DNA from: Salinisphaera aquimarina
GTDB lineage: Bacteria > Pseudomonadota > Gammaproteobacteria > Nevskiales > Salinisphaeraceae
DNA length: 64,000 nucleotides
Assembly: GCF_042643355.1 (NCBI RefSeq)
Contig: NZ_JBHRSS010000009.1
Span: 124,001 to 188,000, forward strand
Direction of reading: 5' to 3'
Shown: piece after piece, positions 17,756 to 26,675 of the stretch
Numbering within the stretch: position 1 is the first letter of the stretch
Layout of the letters: every line of letters begins with the position of its first letter
Notes under the pieces: generated by a model
Databases searched by the model: none
Told to the model about the DNA's origin: nothing
The model's input: only the letters and a program-made list of their open reading frames with translations
Program-made: the position numbers and the translations under genes

Positions 17756-20377
17756 CTAGAGATCGTTGTCATTACCAACGAGTGATGGAACGACAATAAG
17801 GGTCGTTACCAGAATCGCAACCATGCCGAGGGCCAGTAATTTCCCCATGCTGGCGGTGCCGGCGTGATGCGAGAACGCAAGGCTGCCAAAGCCCGCGAGC
17901 GTGGTCAGCGACGACAGAATCACGGCGCGCGCCGTGCTCGTGGCCAGAAACGGCCCCTGCCGGCGGGAATGGCCACGCAACCGATGCACGACATGGATGC
18001 CGCTATCGACGCCCACGCCCAGCAGCAGCGGCAAGGCGATGACGTTGGCGAAATTGAAGGCGATACCCAGCCACACCGACGCCGCGCAGAGAATCAACCC
18101 GGTCAGCGCCAGGGGCGCGAGCACGCGCAGCGTGTCGGCCAGGCTTCTGAGCAGTACGATCAGCAGCACGGCAATGAAGATCGCCGCGTAGCAGAACGCC
18201 GCGGCGAAGGCATGCGACACCGTCTTGCCGGCGGCCACCTCGAGCACCGGCGCGCCGGTGATATCCGGTTCCACCGAGCGCGCGCTGGCCACGAACCGGC
18301 GCAGCGCGCGGGGCCGGTTGAGGTCGTCGCGCGCGAACGCTTCCACCCGGAACGACCCATCGCGGCCGATCCAGCGCTCGCGCACGGACGCCGGCAGATC
18401 GGCGCGGGTGAAGGCGCTGGCCTGCAGCGATGTCATCAACGTATCGATCTGCGGCCCGAAGCCGGCGAGCAGACTCGTCCGCAGCGATTCGAGCGCCTGC
18501 GCCTGGCGCGGCGCCGGCATTGCATCGAACCCACCGCGCCAGTCCCGCAGGGTCGCGGCAAGCCGCTGCCCGGCCACGCCCGCTTCGCTGTCATCGGCGC
18601 GCTCGAGCCAGGCATCCAGCGCGTCGGCGAAACCGACGATCGCCCGGCGCTGGGCGGCCGGCGCAGCGGTACGGCTCATATCCGGCGGTGACAACGCGAG
18701 CGTCAACGCCAGATCACCGATGATTGCGAGCTTGGCGTCCTGATCGGCGGGCACGAAATCATCGACGGTCAGCGCGCGCTCGACTTCGGGCAGCGCGCTG
18801 AGTTCGCCGGCCACGCGCTGCGCGCCGGCCGCGTCCGGCCGACGCGTGACCAGGGTGAGCGGCGAATTGTTACTCTTGGCGAGCAGTTCGCGATACGTGG
18901 TCACCGACTCGCTGGTCGGATCCTTGAGATTGAGCGTATTGCTGTCGAACCGAATGAACGGCAACGCGCTCGCACAGGCCACGCCGATCACCGCGGCCGC
19001 CACCCAGATCACGCGCCGCGAGCGCGCGCCGATATATGGAAGACGCGAGCGCTGCGCACCGGATCCCGGCACGATCGGCGCGGCGCGGGCGCCGCCGAGC
19101 ACGGCGATCAGTGCCGGCAGGAAGGTCAGGCTCACGGCCAGGCTGATGAACATGCCGGTGCCGGAAATCAGCCCCAGTTCGGCCACGCCCGAATACGGGG
19201 TCGGGATGAACGCAAAGAACCCCGCCGCCGTGGTGATCGCGCACAGCAGCAGCGACAGGCCGACATCGCCGGCGGCCAGGCGCAGCGCATTCGCGGGCGT
19301 GTCGGCCTCGGCCAGCGCTTCGCGATAGCGCAGACACAGATGAATGGCGTAGTCGATACCCAGGCCGATATAGAGCACCGCGAAGGCGATCGAGATCAGA
19401 TTGAGCGTGCCCACCGCGAGCGCGGCGAACGCGGCCGTGCCGATCAGCCCGGCGATAAGGCTGGCAAGCGCGGCCGCCATCAACCGCCATGAGCGCAACC
19501 CCAGATACAGGATGATGCCCACCGCCAGCAGCGCCAGTGCCGCACCCCAGGCCGCGCCTTTCGACACGCTGGCCAGTTCTTCGTCGGAGAGCGCGACCTC
19601 CCCGGTCTGGCGCACCTGCACGCCGTGATCGGCGTCCAGCTTCAGTTCGGCCGCGAGCGCCCGCACCCGTGCCATCGATCGGGACGCGGGCAACAGCTGG
19701 CCGTAATCCAGCTTCGGTTCGGCAATGATGAAGCGCTGGTTGGACACGCCCGGCTGCCTGGCCCCGCCCATCAAGGCCTGCCAGGACAGCCGATGAAACA
19801 CGCCGTCGCGACTGGCCGCGAACGCGACGTCCAGCTCGCGCATCACCGGGGTGAGATCGAAGTCCACCGCCGCGTCGGGCGCCATCGCCCGGTCGAGCAG
19901 ATCGAAGAACGTCACCAGCGTTGGATCCGCCGACAGCCGGCCCAGAAACGGCTGGATACGGATGAGCCGCTCCGAGAGCTGCTGCAGCGCGGGGGTATCC
20001 AGATACAGCAGCCCGTTGCGGGCAAAGAAATCCCCGCCGCCGGGCACATAGACCGACGCGAAGCGCGCGCTGTCGGCGCGCATGCGCTCGGCCAGGCGAC
20101 GGGTCGCGTTCGCGGCGACCTCGGGCGTCGCACCGTCGACGACCACGACCAGACTGTCGGTATAGACCGGAAACGCCTTTTGATACGCGATATACGTCTG
20201 GCGCCAGTCGACATCGGCGCTGATCAGGTCGGCGTTGTCGGTGTTCATCGACAGATGCGTGGCCGCATACCAGCCGCAAGCCGCGGTCAGCAGTACGCCC
20301 AGCACGATCACGGCCACGGCGTGACGCATCATCAGCGCTACCCAGGCACCGATCAGACGACTGACGGTTCGACTCAT
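17756..20377 (-). CDS. hpnN: HpnN, RND/MMPL-type hopanoid transporter
   Basis: An 873-residue RND-superfamily protein of the MMPL type, needed in other bacteria to move hopanoids to the outer membrane. The layout is the family's: TM1 after residue 15 (VAVIVLGVLLTAACGWYAA), a periplasmic loop of about 200 residues, six helices including IGLGIDYAIHLCLRYREAL, a second loop of about 240 residues, and a final helix bundle with LLGVGVDSGIHVVHRLRGH. The start MSRTVSRL overlaps the hpnG stop by 4 bases; the open frame further upstream runs through hpnG and is a shadow. Confidence 0.93.
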   Translation of the reverse strand: MSRTVSRLIGAWVALMMRHAVAVIVLGVLLTAACGWYAATHLSMNTDNADLISADVDWRQTYIAYQKAFPVYTDSLVVVVDGATPEVAANATRRLAERMRADSARFASVYVPGGGDFFARNGLLYLDTPALQQLSERLIRIQPFLGRLSADPTLVTFFDLLDRAMAPDAAVDFDLTPVMRELDVAFAASRDGVFHRLSWQALMGGARQPGVSNQRFIIAEPKLDYGQLLPASRSMARVRALAAELKLDADHGVQVRQTGEVALSDEELASVSKGAAWGAALALLAVGIILYLGLRSWRLMAAALASLIAGLIGTAAFAALAVGTLNLISIAFAVLYIGLGIDYAIHLCLRYREALAEADTPANALRLAAGDVGLSLLLCAITTAAGFFAFIPTPYSGVAELGLISGTGMFISLAVSLTFLPALIAVLGGARAAPIVPGSGAQRSRLPYIGARSRRVIWVAAAVIGVACASALPFIRFDSNTLNLKDPTSESVTTYRELLAKSNNSPLTLVTRRPDAAGAQRVAGELSALPEVERALTVDDFVPADQDAKLAIIGDLALTLALSPPDMSRTAAPAAQRRAIVGFADALDAWLERADDSEAGVAGQRLAATLRDWRGGFDAMPAPRQAQALESLRTSLLAGFGPQIDTLMTSLQASAFTRADLPASVRERWIGRDGSFRVEAFARDDLNRPRALRRFVASARSVEPDITGAPVLEVAAGKTVSHAFAAAFCYAAIFIAVLLIVLLRSLADTLRVLAPLALTGLILCAASVWLGIAFNFANVIALPLLLGVGVDSGIHVVHRLRGHSRRQGPFLATSTARAVILSSLTTLAGFGSLAFSHHAGTASMGKLLALGMVAILVTTLIVVPSLVGNDNDL

Positions 20378-21087
20378 GCCGCGCGCTGCGTGTCGACGAA
20401 TTCGAGCGCGACCACGCCGAGCGTGTTCTGGGCCGCCTTGAACGCAACCGCCAGTTGCTTGAGCGCGCGCAGCTGCGCATGCATGGTGCGCGGTCGACCG
20501 GCCAGCGCGCGCAGCATCGACAACGGCTTGAGCGCGCCGTCGGCGTCGACCGCGGCATTCGCCGCCGGTGGCAGGATCATGGTGGAATCGTCGGCGATCG
20601 CACGAATCGCGATGAACGGCAGGCCGAACTCGGCGGCCACCGCCGCGATCGCCGCGCTTTCCATATCCGCGGCAACCGCGTGGCTGCACTCGTGCAGAAC
20701 CTGCTTCGACGCCACGTTGACCAGCACGCCCGTGGCCTGCACCAGCGCGCCGTGGCGAATACGCAGACCGCCAGGCAGCGCATCGGTGAGCGATTCACGC
20801 CAGGCGTCGTCGCTGTGCAGCCGCCGGCCGTCGCTGGCAATGATCTCGCGCGGCAGCAACAGATCGCCGGGATGCAGTGCCGGCACCAGCGCCGCCGCGC
20901 TGCCCCAGCTGATCAGCCTGTCCACGCCCTCGGCCACCAGCGCCCGCGCCGCCGCGGTGGCGCGCTCGGCGCCCAGTCCGGACAGGCGCAGCTGTGCGCC
21001 GTCTGCCAGCACCGCCGTGCCCCGGGCTCGCAGGCGCGCCAGCGACCGGGCTTCGCCCGGCAGCGCCGCCACGATGCCGACCGACAT
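20374..21087 (-). CDS. hpnG: HpnG, adenosylhopane nucleoside phosphorylase
   Basis: Removes adenine from adenosylhopane to yield (phospho)ribosylhopane, following HpnH. The 237-residue protein is of the purine nucleoside phosphorylase/MTA nucleosidase fold: MSVGIVAALPGEARSL at the start, ISWGSAAALVPALHPGDLLL in the middle, and the nucleoside-binding ADMESAAIAAVAAEFGLPF with FIAIRAIADDS. The acidic residues in DMES and IADDS correspond to the substrate and catalytic positions. It starts 71 bases after the squalene synthase-cyclase fusion and overlaps hpnN. Confidence 0.9.
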   Translation of the reverse strand: MSVGIVAALPGEARSLARLRARGTAVLADGAQLRLSGLGAERATAAARALVAEGVDRLISWGSAAALVPALHPGDLLLPREIIASDGRRLHSDDAWRESLTDALPGGLRIRHGALVQATGVLVNVASKQVLHECSHAVAADMESAAIAAVAAEFGLPFIAIRAIADDSTMILPPAANAAVDADGALKPLSMLRALAGRPRTMHAQLRALKQLAVAFKAAQNTLGVVALEFVDTQRAA

Positions 21088-21158
21088 CAGTAGCCTGCCC
21101 CGGCGGTTGGTCGCCCTGTTCTGCGCACGGCGCTGGCGTGACCCTCGATCAAGATCAT

Positions 21159-24100
21159 CTACGCCGGATGCAGATTGCGATACCGCGCCAGCGCCCAGAG
21201 CGGAAAATAACGGGTATAGCCGTGGTATTTCAGATAGAACACACGCGGAAAACCCGGCGCGGTATGGTCCGGGTCGTGCCAGGCACCGTCGTCGCCCTGC
21301 TGCTCGATCAGCCAGGCGGCACCGCGGGCCAGCGCGGCAGTATCGCGTTCGCCGGCCGCCATCAGGCCGAGCATCGCCCAGGCGGTCTGGAAACTGGTGG
21401 ACACATCCGAGCGCCCGCGCGGCGGGTTCCAGTAGTTGCCGTTGTCCTCGCCCCAGCTGCCATTGGTGCGCTGCATGCCCTTGAGAAAGGTCACCGCGCG
21501 CTGAATCCAGGGCTGGCGCATGTCCTCGCCCAGGGCGTTGAGTGCCACCAGCACCGACCAGGTGCCGTAGATGTAGTTGGTGCCCCAGCGGCCGAACCAG
21601 GACCCGTCGGCCTCCTGTTCGCGCTTGAGATAGGCCAGCCCGCGCTCGATCACGTCGATGTCCTCGGGCCGGGCCATCTGCCCCAGCAGCGTGAGCACGC
21701 GCGCGGTGACATCAGCGGTGGGCGGATCCAGCAGCGCGCCGTGGTCGGCGAATGGAATCTGGTTGAGATATTCGTGGTTGTTGTCGGAATCGAAGGCCGC
21801 AATGCCGCCGTTGGCGGACTGCATGCCGCACAGCCAGTTGGCCGCACGGGTGATCGCGCGGCCGTAGGTCGCCCCATCGCCGGTGTTGTGCATCGCCCAG
21901 GCGATCACGGCCGTGTCGTCCAGATCCGGATAGAAATCGTTGGCGTACTGGAACGGCCAGCCGCCGCCGGGCAGATCCGGATGCTGGTCGCGCCAGTCGC
22001 CCGGCGCATCCAGCACCTGGCGCGCGGCCAGCCAGTCGAGTGCGGCGCGCACGGGCGGCGTATCGGCGTCGTTCGCGGCTTCCTGCAGCGCCAGGCTCGC
22101 CAGCCCGGTGTCCCAGACCGGCGATACACAGGGCTGCACGTTGGCGCGGTCGCCGTGCTCGAACACGAGATCGTCGATCGCGCGGCGCGTGTCCGCGCGA
22201 TAGGGATGGTCGGCGGCATAACCGAGTTCGCCGAGCGCTTCGTAGACATTGACCATCGCCGGGAAGATGGCGCCGATGCCGTCGGTGCCGTTGAGACGCT
22301 TGATGATCCAGCGCTCGGCCCGGTTCATGGCCTGCTGGCGCACGAACTTGGGAATCAGCGGTTCGACGGTGCGCCCGACCCGGTCCAGTTCCTTGAACGC
22401 GCGCTGGACGAACGAGCGCGCCGGAATGAAATCACGCTGGCGCTCGGGGGCGACGGTGAACAGCTCCCGCACGTTCACGCCGAGCGGATTCTTCGCCATG
22501 GTGCGCATGCTGCAGAGAATGAACAGCGGCACCATCACCGTACGCGACCAGTACGAGACCTTGCTCAGATGGAAGGGCGAGACTTCCGGCATGAGCATCA
22601 CCTCGACCGGAATGAAGGGCACGGCCCGCCACGGCACCTGTCCGTACTGGGCCAGTGCGATCAGGGTGAACACGTTCGAGCTGGCCGCCCCGCCGCGCGC
22701 CAGAATCGCCTCGCGGGCATGCACCATATGCGCCGCGTCGACGTCATCGCCGGCCAGCTTGAGCGCGTAATAGGCTTTTACCGAGGCGCTCACGTCCAGA
22801 TCGCCGCCGTGGTAGAGCGGCCAGCCGCCGTGGGCGGCCTGCGATGCCCGCAGGTGGTTGGCGATACGGCCCTGGATGCCCGGCTCGATATCGTCGACGA
22901 AATGCATCATCAGAATGTATTCGGCCGGAATCGTGCAGTCGGCCTCGCATTCGTAACGCCAGTGCCCGTCCGCATTCTGATCGGCATAGAGACGCTCGCA
23001 GGCACGATCGATCGCCGGCTCCAGCCCCTCGGGACGACGAGCGGCCGCCACAGTGGTCGTGACCGGATCGAGGTCGGCCGGAACCAGCGCGGCCGGGTCG
23101 CGCGCCAGCTTGGGCGTCAGCGCCGGCAGATCGGCCGCGGTCATGTGGAACAGCTTGCGCAGACGGTCGTCGTCGCCGAGCGCCAGATTGGTGGTCAGCA
23201 CCGTGGCCTGCACCGAGCGCCGCGAGACCTTCACCTGGTTGCCATCGGTGAAATAAGGGTTCGCCTGGATCTTGCGCAGCGTGAGCAGGGCCAGACCGAT
23301 CGCCCACAGGCAGAAACGGCGGATGCCTTTCTGCTCGGCCGGAATGGTGAGGGTGAATTCGAGCGCGTTGCGCAGATGCCCGTGGGCGATGCCGATCAGT
23401 TCCGACAGGCCGGCGGCGAACGCCGGATCGCCGCCGACAGCACGGGATTCGCCCAGGCGCGACAGATCGAAACCGTGGCGGGCGAACACATCGCGCGGCA
23501 GCCAGCACACGCCACGATCGAAATCGTCCCAGATATCCTTGAGGATATTGGTCATCTGCAGGCCCTGACCGAACGATACGGCCAGCCGCTGCAACTCGTC
23601 GCTGCGGGTGTCGATTGCCGGGTCGCAGTCACAGAACATATCGGCCAGCATCTCGCCGACCACACCGGCCACGAAATAGCAGTAGCGATCCAGATGCGCC
23701 AGCGTGGGCAGGCCGTCGCTGGCGGCGTTACGCTCGAACGCCGGCATGCCGTCGCACATGATATGCACACAGCGCGCGATCGCCGCCTGCTGGCGCACGC
23801 CGAGACTCGCGGTCACCGCGATCACCTGGTCGGTGTTGGCCACCAGCGTGCGTTCGTCCGCGGGCGTGCGCGCTGCCAGCAACGGCGCCAGCCCGGCGCC
23901 GAACTCGGCCCCGCCCGTGCGCGCGTCGACCACGCGCTTGAAGCGTTCATGCCAGTCCGCCTTGGCGGCGATCGCAAGCTCGGCGTCATCCTCGATCGTG
24001 TCCGCGATACGGCACAATAGATAGGCGTTGCCGATGGCCACGCGCAGCACGCCCGGCAGTTCGGGAATGGTCAATGCGAACGTACGCGATACCTTGGGCA

Positions 24101-24164
24101 GTATCTCGTCCTGAAATAGACGAGCGCGGGTGCTGTCGTCAGGCTGCACGGGAACATAGGACAT
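21159..24164 (-). CDS. squalene synthase fused to squalene-hopene cyclase
   Basis: One 1001-codon frame joining two consecutive enzymes. Residues 1 to about 350 are a one-enzyme squalene synthase resembling the eukaryotic and methanotroph type: SRTFALTIPELPG, first aspartate motif DTIEDD (55-60), CYFVAGVVGEMLADMF, second motif NILKDIWDDFDRG (206-218), and RKIQANPYFTDGNQVKVSRR. After a linker of about 30 residues, residues about 380-1001 are a squalene-hopene cyclase. It has the protonating DLDD motif (747-750, DxDD), GIGAIFPAMVNVYEAL near 630, and QW repeats such as QNADGHW, QSANGG, QEADGSW, QRTNGSWG and QGDDGAW. The protein would turn farnesyl diphosphate into hopene/hopanol. It replaces the separate HpnC, HpnD, HpnE and HpnF of most clusters, none of which is in the window. 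It starts the large minus-strand gene run. Confidence 0.95.
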   Translation of the reverse strand: MSYVPVQPDDSTRARLFQDEILPKVSRTFALTIPELPGVLRVAIGNAYLLCRIADTIEDDAELAIAAKADWHERFKRVVDARTGGAEFGAGLAPLLAARTPADERTLVANTDQVIAVTASLGVRQQAAIARCVHIMCDGMPAFERNAASDGLPTLAHLDRYCYFVAGVVGEMLADMFCDCDPAIDTRSDELQRLAVSFGQGLQMTNILKDIWDDFDRGVCWLPRDVFARHGFDLSRLGESRAVGGDPAFAAGLSELIGIAHGHLRNALEFTLTIPAEQKGIRRFCLWAIGLALLTLRKIQANPYFTDGNQVKVSRRSVQATVLTTNLALGDDDRLRKLFHMTAADLPALTPKLARDPAALVPADLDPVTTTVAAARRPEGLEPAIDRACERLYADQNADGHWRYECEADCTIPAEYILMMHFVDDIEPGIQGRIANHLRASQAAHGGWPLYHGGDLDVSASVKAYYALKLAGDDVDAAHMVHAREAILARGGAASSNVFTLIALAQYGQVPWRAVPFIPVEVMLMPEVSPFHLSKVSYWSRTVMVPLFILCSMRTMAKNPLGVNVRELFTVAPERQRDFIPARSFVQRAFKELDRVGRTVEPLIPKFVRQQAMNRAERWIIKRLNGTDGIGAIFPAMVNVYEALGELGYAADHPYRADTRRAIDDLVFEHGDRANVQPCVSPVWDTGLASLALQEAANDADTPPVRAALDWLAARQVLDAPGDWRDQHPDLPGGGWPFQYANDFYPDLDDTAVIAWAMHNTGDGATYGRAITRAANWLCGMQSANGGIAAFDSDNNHEYLNQIPFADHGALLDPPTADVTARVLTLLGQMARPEDIDVIERGLAYLKREQEADGSWFGRWGTNYIYGTWSVLVALNALGEDMRQPWIQRAVTFLKGMQRTNGSWGEDNGNYWNPPRGRSDVSTSFQTAWAMLGLMAAGERDTAALARGAAWLIEQQGDDGAWHDPDHTAPGFPRVFYLKYHGYTRYFPLWALARYRNLHPA

Positions 24165-24358
24165 GGGCGTGCACTTTCCTTTTACTTGTCTGTCGGCGAT
24201 GGGCAGCAGGTAACATCGATAATTCTACGCGATGGGCTCGGCAAAGGAGTCACGATTCCGACACGGCTGCGAGTTGACGCTGACGGCCTTTAGTGGCTAG
24301 CTAGCCCGCCTTCGCCCGGCGCATGGCCCGCGGGGCCGGTGCTCGAATCGAACAGCGA

Positions 24359-25246
24359 ATGGATACCTGCTTGATACACAATTATAGCCAACGCATCGAA
24401 AACGTGCTCGACAGATTGCTGCCGCCGGCCAGTGAACAGCCCGGCAGACTGCATGAAACCATGCGCTACAGCGTGCTCGGCGGCGGCAAGCGTATTCGCC
24501 CGCGTCTGGTCTATGCGACCGGCGACGTGCTCGGGATCGCGCCCGAGCGCCTCGACGCGCCGGCCTGCGCGGTCGAGTTCATTCATGCCTACTCGCTGAT
24601 TCATGACGATCTGCCGGCCATGGACGACGATGCCCTGCGTCGCGGCCAGCCGACCGCGCATATCGCCTTCGGTGAAGCCACTGCCATCCTCGCGGGCGAC
24701 GCGCTGCAGGCGCTGGCGTTCGAAGTCATCGCCACGGACGCCTCGATCGGCACGGACCCCGCGATCCGCGCCACGCTCATGGCGACCCTGGCCTACGCCT
24801 GCGGCTCGCACGGCATGGTCGGCGGCCAGGCGCTGGATATGGACAGCGAGGGCAAGCGTATCGGCGTCCAACAGCTCGAGCGGCTGCATAACCAGAAGAC
24901 CGGCGCGCTCCTTCGGGCCTGCGTGATGATGGCGGCCGACAGCCAGCCCGATCTGGCGGTCGACGAGCGCGCCGCGCTGGATCTGTTCGCCCGCCGTATC
25001 GGCCTGGCATTCCAGGTCCGCGACGACGTGCTCGATATAGAGTCCTCCACCGAGAAGCTCGGCAAGACCCAGGGCGCCGACATCGCCCACCACAAGGCCA
25101 CCTATCCGGCCCTGCTCGGCCTCGCCGAAGCCAAGGCGCTGTCCGAGCGGCTGTATGCCGAAGCGATGGACGCGGTGTCGATCTTCGGCGATCAGGCCGC
25201 GCCGTTGCGCGAAATCGCCGCCGAGATCGTCAAACGCGACCACTGA
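24359..25246 (+). CDS. ispA: farnesyl diphosphate synthase
   Basis: Condenses DMAPP with IPP to geranyl and farnesyl diphosphate, the substrate of the adjacent squalene synthase. About 295 residues. The first aspartate-rich motif is in LIHDDLPAMDDDALRRG, with the chain-length pattern of bacterial FPP synthases. GGGKRIRPRL precedes it and FQVRDDVLDIESSTEKLGK contains the second aspartate motif. Start uncertain: ATG at 24359 fits the usual N-terminus, and one at 24323 would add 12 residues. It diverges from the squalene synthase-cyclase gene and could share a control region with it. Confidence 0.93.
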   Translation: MDTCLIHNYSQRIENVLDRLLPPASEQPGRLHETMRYSVLGGGKRIRPRLVYATGDVLGIAPERLDAPACAVEFIHAYSLIHDDLPAMDDDALRRGQPTAHIAFGEATAILAGDALQALAFEVIATDASIGTDPAIRATLMATLAYACGSHGMVGGQALDMDSEGKRIGVQQLERLHNQKTGALLRACVMMAADSQPDLAVDERAALDLFARRIGLAFQVRDDVLDIESSTEKLGKTQGADIAHHKATYPALLGLAEAKALSERLYAEAMDAVSIFGDQAAPLREIAAEIVKRDH

Positions 25247-25267
25247 GCCCGACGCCCGCGTGATCGA

Positions 25268-26662
25268 TCAGCCGTTGGCGGGCCAGCGCACGGTGTAGAT
25301 CAGCTGGCGCTGCCCGCCGGCACCGAGCTTGACCGCCCACTCGCCGGTGTTGGCGGCACCATCGGCCTGCGGTGTGATCGAGGCGGACACGATCTTCGCG
25401 CCCTCGGGCAACTGCTCGCTGATATCGATGGCGGCGTCGCGCTCGCCGGCGTTGTATAGCTCGAGCTTGACGGTGCGCTCGCGCTGACCGTTGTCGCCGG
25501 CGTCCTCCGAGACGATCTGGCGCGTGCTGGTGACATCGAAAGAGCGCCCGAGCGTGAGCATGACCGGCGCCTTCGTGGGCGTGTCGCCGATCGTATCCTC
25601 GCCCATCAGACGCGCCTTTCCGGCGCCGTCGTAGACTCGTACCGCGCCCGCCGGCAGCGGCCGGTCGCTGCTGTTGTCGAACGCCAGCCGCACCTCGGCG
25701 TGGCTGCGCGTCTTGCCGTCGGGCCGTTCGTACCAGCTGTTCTGGAAGCGATAACTGCGCGTCGCCTGAAACGCCACCGAGTCCATCATCGACACCGCGC
25801 GAACGCCGCCGGCCGGTACGTCGAGCGGCCCGTCGAGCGCGTATCGATAGGTGTCGCCGGCTGCCTGCGGCGCGCTGTCGCTCATCTTCGCTTCGCTGCG
25901 CGCCATCATCATCGGCCGCGGCATGTTGTTGTTGGCGCGCGCCACATCGCCGGCCACCAGCCAGGCGCTGTCCGCGGACAACGCGGCACCGCCGCTGTTG
26001 TCGATCACCGCCATGCTCTGCAGGGAGAGCTTGCCGGTCTCGGGATCGAAGCGCCCGGTATAGCTGGCCTGCCAGCGCGGGCCGTCGATCTGGTAAGTCG
26101 CGGTCAGGCGTTGCCTGCCGGCCTTGTCGGCGTCGACGTTCAGGCTCAGGCCGCCGTCGGCGGGCGTATCGTCACCGTCGTCGCCGGCCGCCGGCCAGCT
26201 GATCTGCCACGGCGAGGCCGGGGTAAGCCGTTCGATATGCCCGTTGACGCGCACATAGATCGCGTCGCCGACCAGCGAAACCAGCGTGGCACTGCGTTCG
26301 CGGTGATCAACGTTGCCGATCGCGCCGTCGCGCACCAGCGTCACCGGCTGGCCGATACGCGCAGCCAGCGGGTCGGCCTCGCTGTTGCCGTTGACGGTCG
26401 CGCCGAAACCGGTGAGTTCGACGCCTTCAGCGTCGAGCCAGAGCGTATCCGGGCGCAGCCGCCCACGCACCGGCCAGGCGATCTGCTGATCGCCGGCGGC
26501 CAGGTCGATCTCGCGCGCATCCTGCACCACGGCCGCGCCCTGGTTGTAGAGCGCCATCGCGTCGACGCGGGCATCGGCCTGGTCGGCCGCCCAGCTCGCC
26601 AGCGGCAGCAGGCAGGCCACGGCAGCGGCCAGGGCGCGGATCTGCGGAGTCTGTGGAATCAT
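25268..26662 (-). CDS. DUF4139 domain protein, exported
   Basis: A 464-residue exported protein with signal peptide MIPQTPQIRALAAAVACLL ending SWA. Beta-rich DUF4139 features follow: ALYNQGAAVVQDAREIDL near the N-terminus, GPRWQASYTGRFDPETG in the middle and a C-terminal beta sandwich ending QLIYTVRWPANG. No catalytic motif is evident and the family has no defined function. It ends 21 bases from the end of the convergent ispA gene and starts 13 bases after ampG, so it may be cotranscribed with ampG. Confidence 0.85.
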   Translation of the reverse strand: MIPQTPQIRALAAAVACLLPLASWAADQADARVDAMALYNQGAAVVQDAREIDLAAGDQQIAWPVRGRLRPDTLWLDAEGVELTGFGATVNGNSEADPLAARIGQPVTLVRDGAIGNVDHRERSATLVSLVGDAIYVRVNGHIERLTPASPWQISWPAAGDDGDDTPADGGLSLNVDADKAGRQRLTATYQIDGPRWQASYTGRFDPETGKLSLQSMAVIDNSGGAALSADSAWLVAGDVARANNNMPRPMMMARSEAKMSDSAPQAAGDTYRYALDGPLDVPAGGVRAVSMMDSVAFQATRSYRFQNSWYERPDGKTRSHAEVRLAFDNSSDRPLPAGAVRVYDGAGKARLMGEDTIGDTPTKAPVMLTLGRSFDVTSTRQIVSEDAGDNGQRERTVKLELYNAGERDAAIDISEQLPEGAKIVSASITPQADGAANTGEWAVKLGAGGQRQLIYTVRWPANG

Positions 26663-26675
26663 GTCTTTCTACCCT

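Noticed and set aside
20994..24020. A 1008-codon open frame on the plus strand opposite the squalene synthase-cyclase fusion
   Set aside because: It is antisense to a gene with complete catalytic motifs in both domains. It consists of repeated Arg/Gly/His/Ala-rich sequence without any family features and is a side effect of high GC codon use.
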